Made by a program: the position numbers and the translations under genes
Notes under the pieces: model-generated
Told to the model about the DNA's origin: nothing
Seen by the model: only the letters and a program-made list of their open reading frames with translations
Databases searched by the model: none
Source: Nocardioides sp.
Lineage (GTDB): Bacteria > Actinomycetota > Actinomycetes > Propionibacteriales > Nocardioidaceae
Reading direction: 5' to 3'
DNA length: 64,000 nucleotides
Assembly: GCF_004803405.1 (NCBI RefSeq)
Contig: NZ_SSXI01000060.1
Coordinates: 1-64,000, forward strand
Part shown: positions 25,842-34,556 of the stretch, piece after piece
Position numbering within the stretch: position 1 is the first letter of the stretch
How the letters are laid out: every line of letters begins with the position of its first letter

Positions 25842-26942
25842 TCAGAGCGTGTCAGGGCGCAGGCCCTTCTTGGCCAGCCGGGGCATGACCTCCTGGGCGA
25901 AGTACTCCAGCTCGCCGACGTAGTCGACGAACGCCATGGTGATGCCCCCGAAGCCAGCCTTCGCGAAGCGCTCGATCTCGTCGGCGACGTCGTCGGGCGA
26001 CCCGATGAGCGGACAGGTGCCGTGGCCGGCAGCGAAGCGGCTGCGGAAGTTCTGCAGCAGTTCACGGCTGAAGGACTGGGCGTGCAGCCCCTGGAGGCGC
26101 ATCAGGTTGTCGACGGCATCCCAGTCGGCGTTCTCCTCCGCGTAGTAGTGGAGGTATTCCTCGGCCTCCTTGCGCGTCGGGCGGCAGACGACGTGGGTCG
26201 GGGTGAGCACGCCGGCCTGGCGGCCGAGCGCTGCAGAGTTGGCCTGGAGCTCCTTCACCACTGCGGCGCCGTCCTCGGGACCGCCGACGATGGTGAAGAC
26301 GAAGTCCGCGTTCCGGGCGGCATATGCCTTGCCCTGGGCCGACGACCCGGCATTGAGGATGGGGAGCCTGCGGTTCGCGGGCTTCGGCACGGACTCGATG
26401 CCCTCCAGGTTCCAAAATCGGCCACTGATGTCATAGCGGCCGTCTTCCGACCACAGGCGGTTGATGACATCGATCCACTCCTGGGCGCGCTCGTAGCGCG
26501 AGTCGTGGTCCTGCGGCAGGTCGACGCCCATGGCGACGTACTCGGGCTGGTTCCAGCCCGCGACCACGTTGACTCCGACGCGCCCGGGCGCCATCTGGTC
26601 GATGGTGGCCAGCTGCTTCGCAGTCACCGCCGGGTGGTTGAAGGCCGTGTGGATGGTCGCGAACGCGCTGAGTCGCTGGGTGTTGGACAGGATCGCGGTC
26701 GCCCACGGGACGGGCTCGAGCACGCCCTCGTGGAAGTTGGTGTGGCCGCCGTACCCGATCCACCGGGCGATCGGCAGCATGAAGTCGATGCCGGTTGCGT
26801 CGGCCACCTGGGCCAGGCGCATGTTGTCCTCCCACGACGCCGACCACCGCTCGGGGATCGTGGTGACTGCGAGACCGCCCGAGCAGTTCGACGAGAAGAG
26901 GCCGAGGCGGAAGTGCTCGGCTTCGAGGATCGGGATGTTCAT
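25842..26942 (-). CDS. LLM-class flavin monooxygenase (RutA/SfnG-like)
   Basis: A 366-aa bacterial-luciferase-fold protein. The sequence fits the RutA/SfnG-like subgroup: SNCSGGLAVTTIPERWSASW near residues 18-37, DFMLPIARWIGYGG, HPAVTAKQLATIDQMAPGR, and VNVVAGWNQPEY. Such two-component enzymes use FMNH2 from a separate reductase, which is the upstream gene 26 bp away. Members oxidise pyrimidines, sulfones or chlorinated aromatics. In this cluster an N-heterocyclic ring oxidation is conceivable, but the substrate is not determined. Confidence 0.87.
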   Translation of the reverse strand: MNIPILEAEHFRLGLFSSNCSGGLAVTTIPERWSASWEDNMRLAQVADATGIDFMLPIARWIGYGGHTNFHEGVLEPVPWATAILSNTQRLSAFATIHTAFNHPAVTAKQLATIDQMAPGRVGVNVVAGWNQPEYVAMGVDLPQDHDSRYERAQEWIDVINRLWSEDGRYDISGRFWNLEGIESVPKPANRRLPILNAGSSAQGKAYAARNADFVFTIVGGPEDGAAVVKELQANSAALGRQAGVLTPTHVVCRPTRKEAEEYLHYYAEENADWDAVDNLMRLQGLHAQSFSRELLQNFRSRFAAGHGTCPLIGSPDDVADEIERFAKAGFGGITMAFVDYVGELEYFAQEVMPRLAKKGLRPDTL

Positions 26943-26968
26943 CTGTGTTGCCTCCTGGTTCTGTGTGC

Positions 26969-27445
26969 TCAGCGCTGGAGCGTCATAGGGATGGACTCGG
27001 CGGCGGTCATCGTGACGACTTCGCCGATCAGGTACGTGTGATCACCGACGGGAAGCCGGTCGACAACTCGGCACTCGAGCCGCAGCGGCACCTCGATGGC
27101 GAGGACCGGCATGCCATCCAGGCCGGCGCCGACCTCCACGCCTGCGAACCGGTCGCTGGCGGACGTCGCGAATTGGATGACGAGATCCATCTGGTCGCCG
27201 GCCATCACGTGGACGACGTAGCCTTCGGCAGCCAGCCACTCGTCGAGCTGGCTGGACTTGTGGTCGATGCACCACCCGACCAGCGCTGGCTCCAGCGACG
27301 TGGGGTGGAAGCTGTTGACAGTCTTTCCGATCGGGCGGTCGTCCCCGAGGGCGGTCACGACGGCGACGCCGGTGGGCCACCGTGCCAGCTGGCTGCGGAG
27401 CGTGGAGGGCGTCACGTCGAATGTGCTGGGTGTCACACAGGTCAT
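26969..27445 (-). CDS. Flavin reductase domain protein
   Basis: A 158-aa FMN-reductase-like protein with the split-barrel signatures ARWPTGVAVVTALGDDRPIG, KTVNSFHPTSLEPALVGWCI and GVEVGAGLDGMPVL. Typical family sequences read T.NSF.SVS.DPP; the change to HPTSLEP is mild. It supplies reduced flavin to the LLM monooxygenase downstream. It is divergent from the AraC gene, with direct-repeat sites in the shared upstream region. Confidence 0.87.
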   Translation of the reverse strand: MTCVTPSTFDVTPSTLRSQLARWPTGVAVVTALGDDRPIGKTVNSFHPTSLEPALVGWCIDHKSSQLDEWLAAEGYVVHVMAGDQMDLVIQFATSASDRFAGVEVGAGLDGMPVLAIEVPLRLECRVVDRLPVGDHTYLIGEVVTMTAAESIPMTLQR

Positions 27446-27478
27446 GACGGCGATGGTGCGCCCGCCTAGGCGGCGTCG

Positions 27479-27507
27479 CTATCCGCCGTGTGCCGCGGCC
27501 TATCCGC
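27479..27507 (-). promoter_or_regulatory. Direct-repeat GCGGATAG sites before the flavin reductase operon
   Basis: On the minus strand GCGGATAG occurs at 27507-27500 and 27486-27479, exactly 21 bp (two helical turns) apart. The first site is 55 bp and the second 34 bp upstream of the ATG. The tail GGATAG is shared with the elements at 28646 and 34473. This pattern fits an AraC-family dimer site. The palindrome CGCCTAGGCG lies between the proximal site and the gene. Confidence 0.45.
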
Positions 27508-27616
27508 GATGCGTTGATATTTCATTTCATCGACGTTCGTTGGACAATCAGCAGAACAGAACGATCGCGGTGTTGCCTCGTCCGGGTCTAGGATCACAGC
27601 ATCAGGAGGAGAACCG

Positions 27617-28585
27617 ATGGGACGGGTGACGACACCGCTCGGCTCCCACGGCCTGCTCCGGACCACGAACGTCGACGACGCCCGCGCTTCCATCGCCGCC
27701 TCGCTCGCGCCGCACCGGCTGCAACTGCTGGGCGGGCCGGGTTTCCGCGCCCTCCACAACGCCGCGAACCTAGACCGGCTGAGCTTCCACTACATCGACT
27801 ACGGCACCGAGGTCGAAGTGTCTGCGGACAGCCTCGACTTCCACCTGATCCAGATCCCACTCGGCGGCCTCAGCACAATCCGCGTCGGCAACCGCGCGAT
27901 CACTGCGACCCCGCGCAGCGCCGCGGTCACGACGCCGGGTGAGCCGGTCCGGATGCGCTACTCGACCGGAAACCCGCGGCTGATGGTTCGGATCATCCCG
28001 GAGCTGCTCAGCGAGCGGCTGGCGGTCGCGGCAAGCGGGGGAATCATGGTCCCGAAGCAGCCTGGCGCCAGCTTCGACGTCACGCGCGGGCCGGGCCGCA
28101 GTTGGCGCAGCCTCATCGAGATGATCATGTCCGACCTCGAGCGGGACAGTGCACTGGCGGCATCCCCCCTTGCGGCGGACTCGCTGCAGATCGCCGTGGT
28201 CGACGGCCTGATCGTGTCCCTCGCAGAGCCACCGGAGCGCTCTGCGCTCGAGCGGCCCGGGCCCGAACGGATCATCAAGCGGGCCGCGCGGATCATCGAG
28301 GAGCACTGTGCCGAGCCGCTCAGCACGCCTGACATCGCCGAGGCGGTCGGGCTCTCGGTGCGTGCACTGCAAGCAGGGTTCAAGACCCACCTCGACACGA
28401 CGCCGATGGGCTACGTGCGCTACGCCCGCTTGCTCCGCGTGCGTGAGTTGCTCTCCGACGGCACTGCTCAGTCGGTCACGGAGGCCGCACTCAGGTGCGG
28501 CGTCACCCACCTCGGCCGGCTCTCGGGCGACTATCGGGAAGCGTTCGGAGAGAGTCCGAGCGAGACACTGCAGCGCGCTCGCTGA
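27617..28585 (+). CDS. AraC-family regulator with AraC-binding-like domain
   Basis: A 322-aa protein. A cupin-like AraC_binding_2 domain lies at about residues 30-170 (FHLIQIPLGGLSTIRVGNRA). The HTH_18 domain is at about 215-320, with LSTPDIAEAVGLSVRALQAG in its first helix-turn-helix. The start is supported by AGGAGGAG 7 bp upstream. It is a distant paralogue of 33382-34344. It likely activates the flanking operons in response to pathway substrate (inference from position and shared operator). Confidence 0.88.
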   Translation: MGRVTTPLGSHGLLRTTNVDDARASIAASLAPHRLQLLGGPGFRALHNAANLDRLSFHYIDYGTEVEVSADSLDFHLIQIPLGGLSTIRVGNRAITATPRSAAVTTPGEPVRMRYSTGNPRLMVRIIPELLSERLAVAASGGIMVPKQPGASFDVTRGPGRSWRSLIEMIMSDLERDSALAASPLAADSLQIAVVDGLIVSLAEPPERSALERPGPERIIKRAARIIEEHCAEPLSTPDIAEAVGLSVRALQAGFKTHLDTTPMGYVRYARLLRVRELLSDGTAQSVTEAALRCGVTHLGRLSGDYREAFGESPSETLQRAR

Positions 28586-28645
28586 CCCGCCCGCTGCCCT
28601 CCCGCTGGCCGCCTACAAGGGCCAGCGCATTACGGCTGAGGATCA

Positions 28646-28691
28646 CGCTTTCCGGATAGAGAGGTGGCCCCGGCTCGCCTAGCGTCCACTG
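28646..28691 (+). promoter_or_regulatory. Shared AraC-type promoter element, copy 1
   Basis: CGCTTTCCGGATAG (28646-28659), a 20-bp spacer, then TAGCGTCCACTG (28680-28691). The second block contains a TANNNT -10 hexamer. The same two blocks with the same 20-bp spacing occur before the SDR operon at 34473-34518. The cyclase ATG lies 50 bp downstream. Confidence 0.6.
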
Positions 28692-28740
28692 TCAGTCCGG
28701 TTGTGACCGGGCTCACGACATCGCCAAAGGGAGGCACTAC

Positions 28741-29511
28741 ATGCCCGTCACCGACTCGCTGCTCGCCGCGCTGGCCTCGGCAGAGGCCGAGATCATCGAC
28801 CTGACCGCACCGCTGTCGCCCGAGACCCCGATCCTGCAGCTGCCCGAGCCGTTCGCGAACACCATCCCGCTGTCGCTCGAGACGGTCAGCGACTTCGATG
28901 ACGCCGGGCCGGCGTGGGGGTGGAACAACATCCACACCGGCGAGCACACCGGCACCCACCTCGACGCCCCGGTGCACTGGGCCACGGGTCGCGACGGGCA
29001 CTCCGTCGACACCATCCCGCCAGCGCGGCTGATCGGTCCCGCCGTCGTGCTCGACTTCACCGCGGAGGTCGCCGAGGACCCCGACTTCCTGCTCGAGCCG
29101 GAGCACTTCGAGAAGCACGTCGCCAACCACGGCCCGCTGCCCGACGGTGCCTGGCTGGTCTTCCGTACCGGCTGGAGCCGGTTCAACACGGACGCTGCTG
29201 CCTTCGTCAACGCCGACGAGCACGGCCCCCACACGCCGGGTGTCTCGGCGGCGGGTGCGCAGTGGCTGGCGGCGTCGGGCATCACCGGCTTCGCCGTCGA
29301 GACTGTCGGCATCGACGCCGGGCAGGCAGGTGGGATGGAGCCCCCGTTCCCGGTCCACCACTTTCTCCTCGGCGCCGACAAGTACGGCCTCACCCAGCTG
29401 CAGAACCTCGACCGCCTGCCTCGAACCGGAGCGGTGATCATCGCGGCGCCGCTGCCGATCGTCGGCGGTACCGGCTCGCCCGCTCGCGTGCTCGCGATCG
29501 TCCCTGCCTGA
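28741..29511 (+). CDS. Cyclase-family hydrolase (isatin hydrolase / kynurenine formamidase superfamily)
   Basis: A 256-aa metal-dependent hydrolase of the cyclase family. The metal-site motif HxGTHxDxPxH is intact as EHTGTHLDAPVHW near residues 62-74. Further family segments are DGAWLVFRTGWSR, ITGFAVETVGIDAG and VHHFLLGADKYGL. The family includes Mn-dependent isatin hydrolase and kynurenine formamidase, which open a cyclic amide or an N-formyl bond next to an aromatic amine. It is directly followed by IorA/IorB genes. Isatin to isatinate hydrolysis fits this context but is not proven. Confidence 0.85.
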   Translation: MPVTDSLLAALASAEAEIIDLTAPLSPETPILQLPEPFANTIPLSLETVSDFDDAGPAWGWNNIHTGEHTGTHLDAPVHWATGRDGHSVDTIPPARLIGPAVVLDFTAEVAEDPDFLLEPEHFEKHVANHGPLPDGAWLVFRTGWSRFNTDAAAFVNADEHGPHTPGVSAAGAQWLAASGITGFAVETVGIDAGQAGGMEPPFPVHHFLLGADKYGLTQLQNLDRLPRTGAVIIAAPLPIVGGTGSPARVLAIVPA

Positions 29512-29536
29512 CCTCGACCGCAAAGGAAGTAGTCCT

Positions 29537-31711
29537 ATGGCCGAGCGGTCCTTCGCGCACGAGGTCCAGAAGCTCCGCATGGAGGGCGGCAGCACCTTCT
29601 CGGGCGAGGGCATCCTCGCGGTGACGAAGGCCCTGCTGCAGTCCGGCGTCGCCTACGTCGGCGGCTACCAGGGCGCCCCGATCTCCCATCTCATGGACGT
29701 CCTGGGAGACGCCCACGAGATCCTGGAGGGGCTCGGCGTCTACTTCGAGAACAGCGCGTCGGAGGCGACCGCAGCAGCGATGCTCGCGGCATCGGTGAAC
29801 TACCCGTTGCGCGGCGCCATCACGTTCAAGTCGACGGTCGGCACCAACGTCGCCTCCGACGCGCTGGCCAACCTCGCCAGCGGCGGGGTCCGGGGCGGCG
29901 CCCTGATCATCGTCGGCGAGGACTACGGCGAAGGCTCGAGCATCATGCAGGAGCGTTCGCACGCGTTCGCGATGAAGTCGCAGATGTGGCTGCTGGACCC
30001 GAGGCCCAACATCGAGGCGATCGTGAGGTCGGTCGAGGCAGGGTTCGAGCTCTCCGAGGCGAGCAACACGCCGGTGATGCTGCAGCTGCGGCTGCGCTCG
30101 TGCCACCTGCACGGGTCGTTCACCGCCAAGGACAACGTCCGGCCGCCGATGACGGTCAAGGACGCTGTCGAGAACCCGAGCAGACAGCTCGACCGGATCG
30201 TGCTCCCGCCGGCGAGCTTCCTGCACGAGAAGGAGAAGATTCGGGACCGCTGGCCGGCCGCCGTCGAGTACATCACCTCGCGCGGCCTCAACGAGGTGCT
30301 CGGCGCCGGTACGGCGGACGTGGGCATCATCGTCCAGGGCGGTGTCTACAACACCCTGAACCGGGCGATGGAGCTGCTCGGGTGCTCCGACGTGTTCGGC
30401 AACACCCAGGTTCCCGTCTACGTCATGAACGTGACCTACCCGGTCGTGGACGCGGAGATCCTCGACTTCTGTGCCGGCAAGCGAGCCGTGCTTCTCGTCG
30501 AGGAGGGGCAACCGGACTACATCGAGCAGAACCTCAACGCGATCCTGCGACGGGCCGGCTCGCCGGTCGCACTGCACGGCAAGGACCTCCTCCCCACGGG
30601 CGGTGAGTACACCGCGGCGGCGTTGACGAAGGGCGTCCACGCGTTCCTCAGCAAGTACCGCCCGGACGTCGTCGAAGGGCAGCCGACCCTGCTCCTGCCG
30701 GAGTCCGACCCGAGGAGCCCGTTCGCGACGCGGGTCGACGCGGCCGCCGTACGGACCAGGCCGCCGGGCCTGTGCACCGGATGCCCGGAGCGGCCGATCT
30801 TCTCGGCGCTGAAGCTCGCGGAGAAGGAGACCGGCAAGAAGCACCATGTCAGTGCCGACATCGGCTGCCACCTGTTCGCGATCAACGAGCCGTTCAACCT
30901 GGGCGCGACCACGATGGGCTACGGCCTCGGGTCCGCCGGGGCGGCCGCGCTCAGCTCCAAGGATGCCGATCGACGGACCATCGCCGTGATGGGCGACGGC
31001 GGTTTCTGGCACAACGGCCTCACCAGCGGCGTCGGGAACGCGGTCTTCAATAAGAGCGACCAACTGCTGCTCGTGGTCGACAACGCCTACAGCGCCGCGA
31101 CCGGCGGCCAGGACGTGCTCAGCTCGAAGGCCGACAACGTGCTGCGCTCCACCCGGCACCCGATCGAGAAGGCCGTCCGCGGGATCGGCGTGACCTGGGC
31201 GAAGACGGTGTCGGACACCTACCAGATCGGCCGGCTCCGCGACCTCTTCGTCAAGGCCCTGACCACGAAGGAGCCCGGGCCCAAGGTCATCATCGCCCAG
31301 AGCGAGTGCATGCTGAACAAGCAGCGGCGCGACAAGCCGGCCCGCAACAAGGCGCTCAAGGAGGGCAAGCGAGTCGTCAAGGAGCGGTTCGGTGTTGACG
31401 CGGACACCTGCACCGGAGACCACGCCTGCATCCGGGTGTCGGGCTGCCCGTCGCTGAGCATCAAGCCCAATCCGGACCCGATGCGCACCGACCCCGTCGC
31501 CACGGTGCTCGACTCCTGCGTCGGGTGCGGGGTCTGCGGTGCGAACGCACACGCCGCCTCCCTGTGCCCGTCGTTCTACCGCAGCGACCTGGTCTTCAAC
31601 CCGAGCTGGCGCGACAAGCTCCTCGCCCGGGTGCGCAAGGGCTGGATCGGCCTGCTGTCCTCCGGCGTCGAACGACGCGCGGCCCGTTACGAGATCGCAG
31701 AGGTGGCCTGA
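29537..31711 (+). CDS. Indolepyruvate ferredoxin oxidoreductase-type alpha subunit
   Basis: A 724-aa IorA-type 2-oxoacid:acceptor oxidoreductase subunit. A pyruvate-binding-like domain is at the front (QGAPISHLMDVLGDA). A TPP-binding domain includes GLCTGCPERPIF and GDGGFWHNGLTSG near residue 484, with the distal VVDNAYSAATGG segment. The C-terminus carries an iron-sulfur domain with CTGDHACIRVSGCPS near 625 and CVGCGVCG near 661. It catalyses oxidative decarboxylation of aromatic 2-oxo acids to acyl-CoA. With a possible isatin hydrolase upstream, 2-aminophenylglyoxylate is an attractive substrate (inference). AAAGGAAG precedes the ATG. Confidence 0.9.
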   Translation: MAERSFAHEVQKLRMEGGSTFSGEGILAVTKALLQSGVAYVGGYQGAPISHLMDVLGDAHEILEGLGVYFENSASEATAAAMLAASVNYPLRGAITFKSTVGTNVASDALANLASGGVRGGALIIVGEDYGEGSSIMQERSHAFAMKSQMWLLDPRPNIEAIVRSVEAGFELSEASNTPVMLQLRLRSCHLHGSFTAKDNVRPPMTVKDAVENPSRQLDRIVLPPASFLHEKEKIRDRWPAAVEYITSRGLNEVLGAGTADVGIIVQGGVYNTLNRAMELLGCSDVFGNTQVPVYVMNVTYPVVDAEILDFCAGKRAVLLVEEGQPDYIEQNLNAILRRAGSPVALHGKDLLPTGGEYTAAALTKGVHAFLSKYRPDVVEGQPTLLLPESDPRSPFATRVDAAAVRTRPPGLCTGCPERPIFSALKLAEKETGKKHHVSADIGCHLFAINEPFNLGATTMGYGLGSAGAAALSSKDADRRTIAVMGDGGFWHNGLTSGVGNAVFNKSDQLLLVVDNAYSAATGGQDVLSSKADNVLRSTRHPIEKAVRGIGVTWAKTVSDTYQIGRLRDLFVKALTTKEPGPKVIIAQSECMLNKQRRDKPARNKALKEGKRVVKERFGVDADTCTGDHACIRVSGCPSLSIKPNPDPMRTDPVATVLDSCVGCGVCGANAHAASLCPSFYRSDLVFNPSWRDKLLARVRKGWIGLLSSGVERRAARYEIAEVA

Positions 31712-33366
31712 TGTCGACCTGGACCACGGGCAAGCGCCCGATCACGATCGCGATCCTGGCCATGGGTGGCGAGGGCGGTGGCGTGCTCGCCGACTGGATC
31801 GTCGCCGTCGGCGAGGAGGCCGGCTACTACGCACAGAGCACCTCGGTCGCCGGCGTCGCCCAGCGCACCGGGGCAACGGTCTACTACGTCGAGCTGTACC
31901 CCGGCGAGGAGCCGGGCCCCGGCAGCGTCCGTCACGAGCCGGTGATGAGCCTGTTCCCCACCCCTGGTGAGGTGGACATCGTGATCGCCTCGGAGCTGAT
32001 GGAGGCCGGCCGTGCCATCCAGCGCGGCTTTGCCACTCCTGACCGGACGACGCTCATCGCGTCCACCAACCGCGTGTACTCGATGGATGAGAAGCTCGCG
32101 CTCGGCGACGGCCGCATCGACAGCAACGCGCTGCTCGAGGCAGCCCACCGGGCCGCGCGGAAGCTCATCGCCGCCGACTTCATGCAGCTCGCGCTCGAGG
32201 CGGGCAGCGTCATCAGCGCCTCGCTGTTCGGCGCGTTGGCAGGGTCCGGCCAGCTGCCGTTCGCGCGCGAGGCGTTCGAGGACGCCATCCGGGCGAGCGG
32301 CAAGGGGGTCGACGCCTCGTTGCGTGCCTTCGCTGCAGGCTTCAACGCCGCCCAGCAGCCGGCGCCCCGGCCCACTCCCGCCCCCGTCGCGACCCCAGGC
32401 GTGGGCGGCGGTCCGGTGCCCGTCACCATCAGTCGACGCCGGCCGGTCGATCCCGCAGAGGAGGCGGCCGAGGCCGTCGAGAGACGCCGGCAGGAGCTTG
32501 CGGTCAGCGACCCCGCGTCGCTCGTCGGGCCGAGGCTGCAGCCGCACGCGAGCAGGATCACTGCCGAGTTCCCGGTGCCGGCCCGGTCGATGCTGCTCCA
32601 CGGCGCGGTCCGCACGGCCGTCTACCAGGGCCCCGCCTACACGGACCGCTACCTCGACCGGGTCGCCCGCGTCGCCGTGCACGAACGCGAGGGCAGTGAT
32701 GCCCGGCTGACCACCGAGGCGGCCCGGCACGTCGCGCTCTGGATGTGCTACCAGGACACGATCCAGGTCGCGCAGCAGAAGATCAGGCGACGCCGGCTTG
32801 ACGGCGTACGCGCCGAGGCGAAGGCCGCACCGGGGCAGCTGATGAACGTCCGGGAGTACCTGCACCCGCAGGTCGAGGAGATCGCCGACACGCTGCCGAC
32901 CCGACTCGGCCGCTGGGTGGCGGGCTCGGCGTGGTTCGGCAAGCTCGTCGGCAGGCTGACCCGCAACGGCATCGTCGTCAACACGACCGGCGCGATCGGC
33001 TACACGCTGCTGTGGGCGATGGCGATGTTCCGGCCTCTGCGACCGCGGTCGCTGCGGTTCGGCCGCGAGCAGGAGGCGATCGAGGCGTGGCTCGAGAAGG
33101 TCACCGCCGTCGCGCCCGCGGACTACGACCTGGCCTGCGAGATCCTCGAGTGCCAGCGCGTCCTGAAGGGGTACGGCGAGACGCACCACCATGGCCAGGA
33201 GAGCTTCGGCCTGCTGATGGCAGCCGTCGACGGCCTGGTCGGGCGACCCGACGCCGGGGCCACGCTGGCTTCGCTCCGTGCAGCTGCCCTGGCCGACGAG
33301 GACGGTTCCGCGCTGCGGTCCGATCTCGCCCGGGTGGCCGGCCCGGTGCTCGTCGAGGCCGGGTGA
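31711..33366 (+). CDS. Indolepyruvate oxidoreductase-type beta subunit with DUF6537-like extension
   Basis: A 551-aa protein. Residues 1-215 are the gamma/beta-type domain of 2-oxoacid oxidoreductases (AILAMGGEGGGVLADWIVAV, STSVAGVAQRTGATVYYVEL). A Pro/Ala-rich linker follows near residues 217-245. The remainder (~300 residues, RYLDRVARVAVHEREGSD, VLKGYGETHHHGQESF) corresponds to the extension, DUF6537-like, seen in long IorB-family proteins. Its ATG overlaps the IorA stop by one base. The two subunits should form one complex. Confidence 0.87.
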   Translation: MSTWTTGKRPITIAILAMGGEGGGVLADWIVAVGEEAGYYAQSTSVAGVAQRTGATVYYVELYPGEEPGPGSVRHEPVMSLFPTPGEVDIVIASELMEAGRAIQRGFATPDRTTLIASTNRVYSMDEKLALGDGRIDSNALLEAAHRAARKLIAADFMQLALEAGSVISASLFGALAGSGQLPFAREAFEDAIRASGKGVDASLRAFAAGFNAAQQPAPRPTPAPVATPGVGGGPVPVTISRRRPVDPAEEAAEAVERRRQELAVSDPASLVGPRLQPHASRITAEFPVPARSMLLHGAVRTAVYQGPAYTDRYLDRVARVAVHEREGSDARLTTEAARHVALWMCYQDTIQVAQQKIRRRRLDGVRAEAKAAPGQLMNVREYLHPQVEEIADTLPTRLGRWVAGSAWFGKLVGRLTRNGIVVNTTGAIGYTLLWAMAMFRPLRPRSLRFGREQEAIEAWLEKVTAVAPADYDLACEILECQRVLKGYGETHHHGQESFGLLMAAVDGLVGRPDAGATLASLRAAALADEDGSALRSDLARVAGPVLVEAG

Positions 33367-33381
33367 CCGGACGACAGGCGA

Positions 33382-34344
33382 TCAGCGACCGAGCGTCTGC
33401 GAGGGCAGCTCCTGGAAGGCAGCCCGGTAGACCTGCGAGAACCGCCCGAGGTGGAAGAACCCCCACCGGGACGCGATGTCGGTGACGGAGACGGTGGTGG
33501 GGTCGGCGTCGAGCAGGTCCTTGCGGACGCGGTCGAGGCGCACTCGGCGCACGTACTCCAAGGGCGTGACGTCGAGCTCGCGCTGGAACGCCTCCTGGAG
33601 AGTGCGCGCGGAGACCCTGGCGGCCTGCGCGAGGTCCGCCAACCGCCATGGTCGGTCGGGGGCGGCCTCGACGGCCGCCGTCACGACTCGCACGGCGCGC
33701 GACCCGAAGACGGCGGGTGCGACGGCAGCGCCCGCGCTGTTGGGTTGCGCGCTCAGCAGGCCCGCGATGACGGCCTGCTCGAAGCTGGACGCGGCCAGCG
33801 GCGACTGGAACAGCGAGCCCCCTGCGTCCAGGTCGTCGACCGCGAGGCGGACCAGTCGCAGCCAGGAGCGGACCGCGGGCGAGGCGAGGTCGAGCAGGGA
33901 GGAGAAGACGACCGGCTGGACGTTGTCGCCGGGCGCCGCGATCGCTTCAACCGCCTCCCTGCGGATGTGGACGAGCAGCTGCTCACAGTCCGCCGACCAG
34001 ATCATGTCGACCGGCTCGGTCGGAGACCCGATCGTCGCGCGACTGCGGTCGGACGCCACCACCCGGTCGCCGACCTTGACGCGTGCCGTGCCGCTCAGGG
34101 GGATCTGGGCCAGGAAGAAGGTGTCGAAGGTCCCGGGCGTGATGCGCACCTCGTCGCCGTACCGCAGGTAGTTCAGGGTGACGTTCTCGCCGACAGCGGC
34201 CGCGTTGTGGACCATGTCGAGGTGGCTGCCACGTCGGGTGAGCGTCAGGAAGTGCGGACAGAAGGCCTGCGCGACCTCGTCGCGCGCCTCCTCGACCTCA
34301 CGGGTGGCGATCCGCGGGTGTCGCGTCAGCAGGATCGTTGCCAT
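33382..34344 (-). CDS. AraC-family regulator, paralogue
   Basis: A 320-aa protein. The N-terminal domain has LNYLRYGDEVRITPGTFDTF and AQIPLSGTARVKVGDRVV. The C-terminal HTH_18 has RLADLAQAARVSARTLQEAF and IASRWGFFHLGRFSQVYRAA. The start at 34344 is backed by GAGGAG. It is convergent with IorB and divergent from the SDR operon, whose upstream region carries the shared GGATAG element. It resembles the AraC protein at 27617 in architecture. Confidence 0.88.
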   Translation of the reverse strand: MATILLTRHPRIATREVEEARDEVAQAFCPHFLTLTRRGSHLDMVHNAAAVGENVTLNYLRYGDEVRITPGTFDTFFLAQIPLSGTARVKVGDRVVASDRSRATIGSPTEPVDMIWSADCEQLLVHIRREAVEAIAAPGDNVQPVVFSSLLDLASPAVRSWLRLVRLAVDDLDAGGSLFQSPLAASSFEQAVIAGLLSAQPNSAGAAVAPAVFGSRAVRVVTAAVEAAPDRPWRLADLAQAARVSARTLQEAFQRELDVTPLEYVRRVRLDRVRKDLLDADPTTVSVTDIASRWGFFHLGRFSQVYRAAFQELPSQTLGR

Positions 34345-34472
34345 GGGAACTCCTCGGTCCGAAGTCGAGCATACGGCAGTTGCACCCCCTGTGTCATTAC
34401 AATTCCATGACGTTCGTGTTTCAAACGCAACGCACCGTTCTCTGGGCGGACGCGGATGGCGGCTGTCACCCG

Positions 34473-34518
34473 CGCATTCCGGATAGTGGCCTGCGTCACG
34501 GCTTCGTAGTGTCCGCTC
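34473..34518 (+). promoter_or_regulatory. Shared AraC-type promoter element, copy 2
   Basis: CGCATTCCGGATAG (34473-34486), a 20-bp spacer, and TAGTGTCCGCTC (34507-34518) repeat the layout seen before the cyclase gene. The ATG of the SDR gene lies 39 bp downstream. The spacer sequences differ, so conservation is confined to the two blocks. Confidence 0.6.
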
Positions 34519-34556
34519 CATCCCCGCCCGGGGCTGGAAATGGAGAGGACCTCGAC

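Noticed and set aside
29438-31552. 704-codon leftward open frame opposite IorA
   Set aside because: It lies entirely on the complement of the IorA coding sequence and has an unnatural Arg/Val/Asp-rich composition.
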